Shown piece by piece: positions 1-5,911 of a stretch of 5,911 nucleotides of DNA (its first letter is position 1; each line of letters opens with the position of its first letter). The notes below the pieces were generated by a model. That model was given only the letters and a program-made list of their open reading frames with translations. It made no database searches and was not told the DNA's origin. A program made the translations under genes and the position numbers. This stretch comes from Marinilabiliales bacterium. GTDB lineage: Bacteria > Bacteroidota > Bacteroidia > Bacteroidales > BM523. The DNA is taken from contig PKSZ01000577.1 of assembly GCA_002869425.1 (NCBI GenBank), positions 1 through 5,911 of the forward strand. Reading direction: 5' to 3'.

Positions 1-1
1 A

Positions 2-79
2 ATTTGTCGTACAGAAACGCATAATATGCCTATTTTTCCTATTGGCATGAATTATGAAAAGGCAAGTCTTGTAAATTAA
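2..79 (+). CDS. Probable 3' end of an unidentified upstream gene (partial)
   Basis: Reading from base 2, a frame stays open for 25 codons and stops at TAA 77-79. The visible C-terminal residues include [18 protein letters not shown]. The frame ends 28 bp before the groES start, which would fit a short-spaced gene in the same direction, possibly cotranscribed with groES. I do not recognise the family from so short a tail. An open frame of this length at a window edge can also occur by chance in AT-rich DNA, so the call rests mainly on the ordinary-looking residue composition and the tight spacing. It shows no membrane segment and no tail motif that I can name. Confidence 0.5.
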   Translation: MCRTETHNMPIFPIGMNYEKASLVN

Positions 80-107
80 ATTGTCTAACCAATCAAAAGA
101 AAAAGAT

Positions 108-383
108 ATGGCAAAAATAGGAAAACCATTGGCCGGCAAAGTACTGGTTGAGCCACTACCTGCAGAATCAAAAACTGCTAGCGGAATTATTATTCCTGAC
201 ACAGCTCAGGAAAAACCTCAAAAAGGAACAATTGTAGCTGTTGGTTCCGATAAAGGCGATGTTAAAATGGAAGTAAAAGAAGGTGATGTTGTTTTGTACG
301 GTAAGTATAGCGGTACAGAAATAAACATCGATTCAAAAGATTATTTGATCATGGATCAATCCGATATATTACTTGTTCTTTAA
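108..383 (+). CDS. groES: Co-chaperonin GroES (Hsp10)
   Basis: GroES is the cytoplasmic heptameric lid that caps GroEL and drives ATP-dependent folding of enclosed substrates. The protein is 91 residues, normal for the family. The mobile loop that contacts GroEL spans about residues 19-39, with the hydrophobic tripeptide III at 27-29 inside [16 protein letters not shown]. The family motif YGKYSGTE is at 64-71, and the C-terminus reads [14 protein letters not shown] chose ATG 108 because the product then begins MAKIGKPL, as in related proteins. The frame is open upstream to a TTG at 81, but that would add nine residues (about SNQSKEKD) not expected in GroES. An A-rich AAAAGA sits just before the ATG; there is no strong Shine-Dalgarno site. 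Residues 10-11 are GK where many family members have DR (PLADRVLV). groEL follows after 32 bp with no terminator between, so the two are almost certainly one operon. Confidence 0.97.
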   Translation: MAKIGKPLAGKVLVEPLPAESKTASGIIIPDTAQEKPQKGTIVAVGSDKGDVKMEVKEGDVVLYGKYSGTEINIDSKDYLIMDQSDILLVL

Positions 384-394
384 TCAATTTGTAA

Positions 395-2062
<1,668 letters not shown>

Positions 2063-2090
2063 GCAATCAACGTCCCTATATATTATTCTA

Positions 2091-2129
2091 GAAAAGGGGT
2101 ATCTGCTTGCAGTTACCTCTTTCTTTTTT
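2091..2129 (+). terminator. Rho-independent terminator of the groES-groEL operon
   Basis: The left arm AAAGGGGTA (2093-2101) pairs with TACCTCTTT (2114-2122), with one G-T wobble. Inside it, CTG (2103-2105) pairs with CAG (2110-2112) across the loop CTTG (2106-2109); a T-T mismatch separates the two helices. The right arm runs into a T-rich tract at 2120-2129 broken by one C. The hairpin starts 28 bp after the groEL stop and lies well before lepA, so it probably ends the chaperonin transcript. Folding was done by eye. Confidence 0.8.
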
Positions 2130-2189
2130 CATCCCGGCACAATAATCTCCTTATTCTGCATTTTCATTATTATATTTCCACTAATTCAA

Positions 2190-2197
2190 TATCTTTG
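2190..2197 (+). promoter_or_regulatory. Bacteroidota-type -7 promoter element for lepA
   Basis: TATCTTTG matches the known Bacteroidota primary sigma factor -7 consensus TAnnTTTG at every fixed position. It lies 20 bp before the lepA ATG and downstream of the groEL terminator, which is where a promoter would be needed. The -33 element is weak: 19 bp upstream is TTAT (2167-2170) rather than TTTG. The predicted transcript start near 2200-2205 would leave a leader of only about 13-18 nt, with no Shine-Dalgarno site. Confidence 0.55.
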
Positions 2198-2217
2198 CAA
2201 GTTCAACAAGTTTATGC

Positions 2218-4005
2218 ATGGAAAACATTAGAAACTTTTGCATTATAGCTCATATCGACCATGGTAAGAGCACTTTGGCTGACAGGCTCCTTCAAAAAAC
2301 AAAAACTGTTTCCGATAGAGATCTTCAGGAACAGGTTCTGGACAATATGGATCTGGAAAGAGAAAGAGGGATTACCATTAAAAGTCATGCCATTCAAATG
2401 GACCATGAAGTCGATAATGTTGTGTATAAACTAAACCTTATTGATACACCGGGACACGTAGACTTTTCTTATGAGGTGTCCAGATCAATTGCTGCATGTG
2501 AGGGAGCTATGCTAATTGTGGATGCCACACAGGGAATCCAGGCACAAACCATTTCAAATCTGTACCTTGCTCTTGAGCATGATCTTGAAATCATTCCCAT
2601 TATCAATAAAATGGATCTTCCAAATGCAATGCCAGATGATGTTAAAGATCAAATTGAAGATCTCATCGGATGCGATAGAAGCGATATAATTGAAGCCAGC
2701 GGTAAAACTGGAATGGGTGTCGATGAAATTTTAAAAGCCATCGTCGAAAAAATACCAGCACCTTCAGGAGATCCCAATGCACCTCTTCAGGCTCTGATTT
2801 TTGACTCAATTTTTAATTCTTACAGAGGTATTATTGCTTATTTCAGAGTTCTGAACGGAACAATAAAAAAAGGAGATTTTGTTAAATTTATTGCAACAGA
2901 AAAAGAATATAATGCCGATGAAATTGGAGTGCTCAAGCTCACTATGCATCCAAAAGACAAACTCGCTGCAGGGGATGTAGGTTATATTATCAGTGGCATC
3001 AAAACATCGAAAGAAGTTAAAGTAGGTGACACAATAACACATGTTGAAAATCCCAGTAAAATTGCAATAGAGGGTTTTGAAGAAGTAAAGCCAATGGTTT
3101 TTGCAGGTATTTACCCTGTAGATGCCGACGATTATGAAGATTTAAGAGCATCCATTGAAAAACTTCAGCTTAATGATGCTTCGCTAACATTTATCCCCGA
3201 ATCTTCAGCAGCATTGGGTTTCGGTTTTCGTTGTGGATTTCTTGGACTTCTGCATATGGAAATTATCCAAGAAAGACTAGACAGGGAATTCGAAATGAAT
3301 GTAATTACAACCGTACCAAATGTTTCATATAAAGTAATTACAAAAAAAGGAGAAATTATTGAAGTTCACAATCATTCTGGATTACCTGATGCAAATTATA
3401 TTGAAGTAATTGAGGAACCTTACATCAAAGCTCAGATTATTTCTAAATCCGATTATGTTGGAGCTGTAATGAATTTATGCATTGACAAAAGAGGAACATT
3501 AATCAATCAGGTATATCTTACAAGCGACAGGGTTGAAGTAACATTTGAACTCCCTTTGGCTGAAATTGTTTTTGATTTTTACGATAAATTAAAAAGTATA
3601 TCCAAAGGATATGCATCTTTTGATTATTATTACAGCGATTATAAACCAGCCAAACTGGTTAAGCTGGATATATTGTTAAACGGGGAATCTGTTGATGCCC
3701 TTTCAACTCTTATCCATTTTGATAATGCATATTCTTTTGGTAGAAGAATGTGTGAAAAACTTAAAGAACTAATCCCTCGTCAGCAGTTTGATGTTGCAAT
3801 TCAGGCAGCCATTGGCTCTAAAATTATTGCCCGTGAAACTGTAAAGGCTGTTCGAAAAGATGTTACAGCAAAATGTTACGGTGGAGATATTACCAGAAAG
3901 AGAAAATTGCTGGAAAAACAGAAGAAAGGAAAGAAAAGAATGCGTCAGGTCGGAAACGTAGAAGTTCCTCAACAAGCTTTTCTCGCTGTACTGAAGCTTG
4001 ATTAA
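2218..4005 (+). CDS. lepA: Elongation factor 4 (LepA), ribosome-associated translational GTPase
   Basis: LepA/EF4 is a GTPase related to EF-G that binds the ribosome; back-translocation and a role in 30S subunit biogenesis have both been proposed for it. The protein is 595 residues, close to the usual 597-605. All GTPase motifs are present: G1 AHIDHGKST at 11-19, G2 within RERGITIK at 48-55, G3 DTPGH at 76-80 (H80 is the catalytic-histidine equivalent), G4 NKMD at 130-133 and G5 SGKTG at 161-165. Domain II and the EF-G-like domains III and V follow; [18 protein letters not shown] is a strong LepA signature. The LepA-specific C-terminal domain ends with [20 protein letters not shown] and [18 protein letters not shown]. 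The start at ATG 2218 gives the standard [18 protein letters not shown] opening. It appears to have its own promoter. Its stop directly abuts the stop of the opposing gene. Confidence 0.99.
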   Translation: MENIRNFCIIAHIDHGKSTLADRLLQKTKTVSDRDLQEQVLDNMDLERERGITIKSHAIQMDHEVDNVVYKLNLIDTPGHVDFSYEVSRSIAACEGAMLIVDATQGIQAQTISNLYLALEHDLEIIPIINKMDLPNAMPDDVKDQIEDLIGCDRSDIIEASGKTGMGVDEILKAIVEKIPAPSGDPNAPLQALIFDSIFNSYRGIIAYFRVLNGTIKKGDFVKFIATEKEYNADEIGVLKLTMHPKDKLAAGDVGYIISGIKTSKEVKVGDTITHVENPSKIAIEGFEEVKPMVFAGIYPVDADDYEDLRASIEKLQLNDASLTFIPESSAALGFGFRCGFLGLLHMEIIQERLDREFEMNVITTVPNVSYKVITKKGEIIEVHNHSGLPDANYIEVIEEPYIKAQIISKSDYVGAVMNLCIDKRGTLINQVYLTSDRVEVTFELPLAEIVFDFYDKLKSISKGYASFDYYYSDYKPAKLVKLDILLNGESVDALSTLIHFDNAYSFGRRMCEKLKELIPRQQFDVAIQAAIGSKIIARETVKAVRKDVTAKCYGGDITRKRKLLEKQKKGKKRMRQVGNVEVPQQAFLAVLKLD

Positions 4006-4611
4006 TTACCAAAAGAAATTATACGGCGCAGGCCTCCCTCTGACGGGCATAAATGGTGATTGTCCTTCTGAAACTTGCATTTGCACACCAATCGAGCTGT
4101 GTTCTCCTACTTTATAATCTGCACCAAAAACAAATACTTTTCTTCCCATATTAAACTGATTGGCATTCATTTCTGAACCAAACCGATTGGTTTCATAATA
4201 AACACCCCCATTGATACTTATCTTTTCTGTTAGATCATATTCTCCCTGCACAAAAACCATATTCCGTGTAAGATTGCCCGAAAAATCAACAACTCCCGAC
4301 TCCGCAAACAATAATCCAGGTGAATTAAAGGTGGTGTTTACAGCCATAATTCCAACATTTAGCCTTAACCTTTCTGAAAGATTATAACGAATGGTAGGTG
4401 CCAAATAAGTAGAATAATTTGTTCCGGATCCAGATATCCCAACCGAGGCTCCTGCCTGCATGGATACATCAATCCTGCTAAAATCAAGAAAAGATGTAGC
4501 CTTTTGTGTTCTGCCATATAAAGATTTATATTCCGGATTATAGTATTCATCCTCCTGAGCAAAAGCAGAAAAAACAAAAACAATCAATAAGGTTGTAATC
4601 ACAAATCGCAT
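4006..4611 (-). CDS. Predicted exported, possibly outer-membrane beta-barrel protein of unknown function
   Basis: I do not recognise this 201-residue protein. It starts with a clear signal peptide: MR, a hydrophobic stretch at about 3-15 (FVITTLLIVFVFS), and a likely signal peptidase I site AFA|Q after residue 18. The mature start is acidic and tyrosine-rich (QEDEYYNPEYKSLYG). The rest looks like short amphipathic beta strands joined by turns, for example at about 47-59, 69-76, 81-93, 117-126, 130-140, 158-167 and 172-181, with repeated Gly, Tyr, Asn and Ser. This pattern and the roughly 183-residue mature length suggest a small barrel of about eight strands in the outer membrane. The C-terminus ends in an aromatic residue (NFFW), but it follows a proline-rich stretch (SPFMPVRGRPAP), so it is not a typical last barrel strand. 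It converges on lepA with zero gap and diverges from the next gene. The start is fixed by the signal peptide. Confidence 0.85.
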   Translation of the reverse strand: MRFVITTLLIVFVFSAFAQEDEYYNPEYKSLYGRTQKATSFLDFSRIDVSMQAGASVGISGSGTNYSTYLAPTIRYNLSERLRLNVGIMAVNTTFNSPGLLFAESGVVDFSGNLTRNMVFVQGEYDLTEKISINGGVYYETNRFGSEMNANQFNMGRKVFVFGADYKVGEHSSIGVQMQVSEGQSPFMPVRGRPAPYNFFW

Positions 4612-4615
4612 AAAA

Positions 4616-4623
4616 CAAATCTA
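4616..4623 (-). promoter_or_regulatory. Possible -7 promoter element for the minus-strand barrel gene
   Basis: On the minus strand this reads TAGATTTG, a full match to TAnnTTTG. It ends only 4 bp before the ATG at 4611, so a transcript driven from it would start at or near the first base of the start codon and be almost or fully leaderless. No TTTG is seen about 19 bp further upstream, so the -33 half is unsupported. I found no other match to the pattern on this strand in the divergent region. Confidence 0.35.
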
Positions 4624-4796
4624 CAAATTATTGCTATTGGGTTTTAATAATAAACGTTAATTTTTAAATATTGTTACATCATTCTATAAATCAACAAACA
4701 AAGGACGCCGTAAATATTTTTAAATAAACCAAAGGTTTTCAGAAACTTTTCACACCTAAAGGCGTATAATCAGATACATTATTTAAGATTTTTGCA

Positions 4797-4804
4797 TATT
4801 TTTG
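4797..4804 (+). promoter_or_regulatory. Possible -7 promoter element for the LamG-like secreted protein gene
   Basis: TATTTTTG matches the Bacteroidota -7 consensus TAnnTTTG at all fixed positions and ends 17 bp before the ATG at 4822. The distance is close to that of the matching element before lepA. No convincing TTTG lies about 19 bp upstream. In AT-rich DNA such a match is not rare, so the support comes mainly from its position. Confidence 0.45.
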
Positions 4805-4821
4805 TTAGTCATTAAAAATAA

Positions 4822-5911
4822 ATGAAGCGTACTCTACTCATAATAACAACTTTAGTATTGACTTATTGTACAAATGCTCAATATCCTTTCGACGCTAACC
4901 ACGTTAATCTAATTATGTGGTTAAGTCCGGATACAGGCGCATATAATGCCTTGGGCAATCCTGCACAACCAGGAGATGACATTTATGAATGGCACGATAT
5001 AACTGGCAATGGCTATATTTTTGAAAATAACTACAACAACAATAGACCAAGCCTTGTTAATGATGGAGGATTAAGATATCTTGATTTTACTCCCGGAGAC
5101 TTTTTACAAAATGAAGCTGTAAAAAACGAGCTTAACGGTCTAGACGAATTTTCAATATTTATCGTAGTAAAATCTGATCTGATTGGTACAGACAAAGGCT
5201 TTCTGGATTCCGAAAACCCGGATGGAAACGACGACAATATTTGCCTTAGATATGACAATGTAGGAGCCAATACAGGCAGAAATAACTGCCTCAAGACGGG
5301 GATGGTTGGAAATAACGCAAACCAACAGGTTGAATCGCAAGCAAATACTCAAACTACTGACAGACAAGTATTAACTCTGGCTTGGGAGAGAGGAGAAAAA
5401 TTATACCTATACATCGATGGTGAAGTAAGTGATTCATCAAATAATCCGTTTAGTAACGTTATCTCAAATGTTCAGAAAATACTGATTGGCAAGGGGCCTA
5501 AAGATGGAAGCCTTACAGGCAATGGAGGATGGGATGGTAAGATTGGTGAAGTTATATTTTTTAATCGCAAATTACCCTCTGATAGCATTCATGATATTTC
5601 AGGTGCTCTTCCAATAAAGCTTACACGATTCGAAGGAAAACCCAGTGGATTAGAAAATATGTTAATCTGGGAAACTGCTTCTGAATGCAATAATAACTAT
5701 TTTACCATAGAAAAATCTAAGGATGCAAAAGAATTCATTGTTCTGGGTACGGTAGCCGGAGCCGGTTATTCAAACTCAAGTATTACGTACACATACACAG
5801 ACAATAATCCATACAAAAATATTTCTTATTACAGACTACGTCAAACCGATTACGACGGGAAATCAACACTATCAAGCACCATTAAAATATACAACGTACT
5901 CAATTCGGAAT
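4822..5911 (+). CDS. Secreted LamG-like protein, probable type IX secretion cargo (3' end outside window)
   Basis: The frame is open from ATG 4822 to the window end, giving 363 codons with no stop. The product begins with a signal peptide (MKRTLLIITTLVLTYCTNAQ), probably cut after A19. From about 28 to 255 it resembles a concanavalin A/LamG-like beta-sandwich: VNLIMWLSPDTG and IYEWHDITGNG near the start, FSIFIVVKSD in the middle, then LYLYIDGEVSDSSNNP and IGEVIFFNRKLPSD. C141 and C156 could form a disulfide. From about 263 to 356 comes an Fn3-like segment opening LPIKLTRFEGK and including LIWETASECNNNYFTIEKSK and ISYYRLRQTDYDGKS. In Bacteroidota this segment commonly sits just before the C-terminal T9SS sorting domain, which would lie beyond the window. 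The expected location is the cell surface or medium. LamG domains often bind glycans or proteins, but I see no catalytic motif and the ligand is unknown. C16 is not in a convincing lipobox because Y15 is at -1. Confidence 0.9.
   Translation, partial: MKRTLLIITTLVLTYCTNAQYPFDANHVNLIMWLSPDTGAYNALGNPAQPGDDIYEWHDITGNGYIFENNYNNNRPSLVNDGGLRYLDFTPGDFLQNEAVKNELNGLDEFSIFIVVKSDLIGTDKGFLDSENPDGNDDNICLRYDNVGANTGRNNCLKTGMVGNNANQQVESQANTQTTDRQVLTLAWERGEKLYLYIDGEVSDSSNNPFSNVISNVQKILIGKGPKDGSLTGNGGWDGKIGEVIFFNRKLPSDSIHDISGALPIKLTRFEGKPSGLENMLIWETASECNNNYFTIEKSKDAKEFIVLGTVAGAGYSNSSITYTYTDNNPYKNISYYRLRQTDYDGKSTLSSTIKIYNVLNSE

Larger units (their letters stand above)
4612..4821. other. AT-rich divergent intergenic region
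   Basis: This 210-bp stretch separates two divergent genes for exported proteins. It holds a promoter-like element for each gene at its two ends and an 11-bp direct repeat, ATTTTTAAATA, at 4660-4670 and 4716-4726. I see no open frame, RNA gene or strong hairpin in it. Any shared regulation of the flanking genes would have to act here. Confidence 0.6.

Noticed and set aside
31..38. TATTTTTC as a groES promoter -7 element
   Set aside because: It misses the final G of TAnnTTTG, the nearest upstream TTTG (3-6) is 24 bp away instead of about 19, and it lies inside a probable coding tail.
81..107. Longer groES start at TTG 81
   Set aside because: It adds nine residues not expected in GroES, while ATG 108 gives the family-typical MAKIGKPL start.
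4365..4583. 72-codon minus-strand frame with a hydrophobic start inside the barrel gene
   Set aside because: It is the other reading frame of the signal-peptide region of the 4006-4611 gene; the longer frame has the coherent signal peptide and beta-rich body.
4729..4754. Weak hairpin (AAAGG TTT with AAACTTT) in the divergent region
   Set aside because: The stem is short, AT-rich and bulged, lacks a T-tract and is about what chance would give here.
4861..4872. C16 of the LamG-like protein as a lipoprotein cysteine (LTYC)
   Set aside because: A tyrosine just before the cysteine does not fit a lipobox, and a good signal peptidase I site (TNA|Q) follows three residues later.
5031..5367. Two minus-strand open frames within the LamG-like gene
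   Set aside because: They overlap each other and are antisense to a clearly coding frame with recognisable domains.

Overview
This window looks like chromosomal DNA from a member of the Bacteroidota, probably class Bacteroidia. The DNA is AT-rich. Shine-Dalgarno-like sites are absent or weak before the starts, and sequences matching the Bacteroidota -7 promoter element (TAnnTTTG) lie just upstream of three genes. GroEL ends in a Gly-Gly-Met tail. The last gene has the LamG-like plus 'LPIKLxxF...YYRLRQTDYDG' layout typical of type IX secretion (T9SS) cargo, a system confined to this phylum. I cannot name a genus.

Layout. 1-79: probable 3' end of an unidentified upstream gene. 108-383 and 416-2062: groES and groEL, 32 bp apart, a classic chaperonin operon. 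2091-2129: a good intrinsic terminator closing that operon. 2190-2197: promoter-like element for lepA. 2218-4005: complete lepA (elongation factor 4). 4006-4611, minus strand: a small exported, probably beta-barrel protein of unknown function; its stop codon directly abuts the lepA stop codon with no base between. 4612-4821: a 210-bp AT-rich divergent intergenic region with a promoter-like element for each flanking gene. 4822-5911: the first 363 codons of a secreted LamG-like protein, probably T9SS cargo, cut by the window end before its expected sorting domain.

How the genes relate. GroES and GroEL form the folding chamber, and LepA is a ribosome-associated GTPase; both are core protein-synthesis and quality-control functions, but the terminator and a separate promoter suggest they are transcribed apart. 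The two envelope or secreted proteins on the right are divergently transcribed and may share a control region, but nothing in the sequence ties their functions together.

I see no phage, insertion sequence, CRISPR array, RNA gene or defence system. The chaperonin and lepA genes are ordinary. The points most worth a second look are the unidentified barrel-like protein, the truncated T9SS cargo, the zero-gap convergent junction with its inverted repeat, and the possibly leaderless start of the barrel gene.
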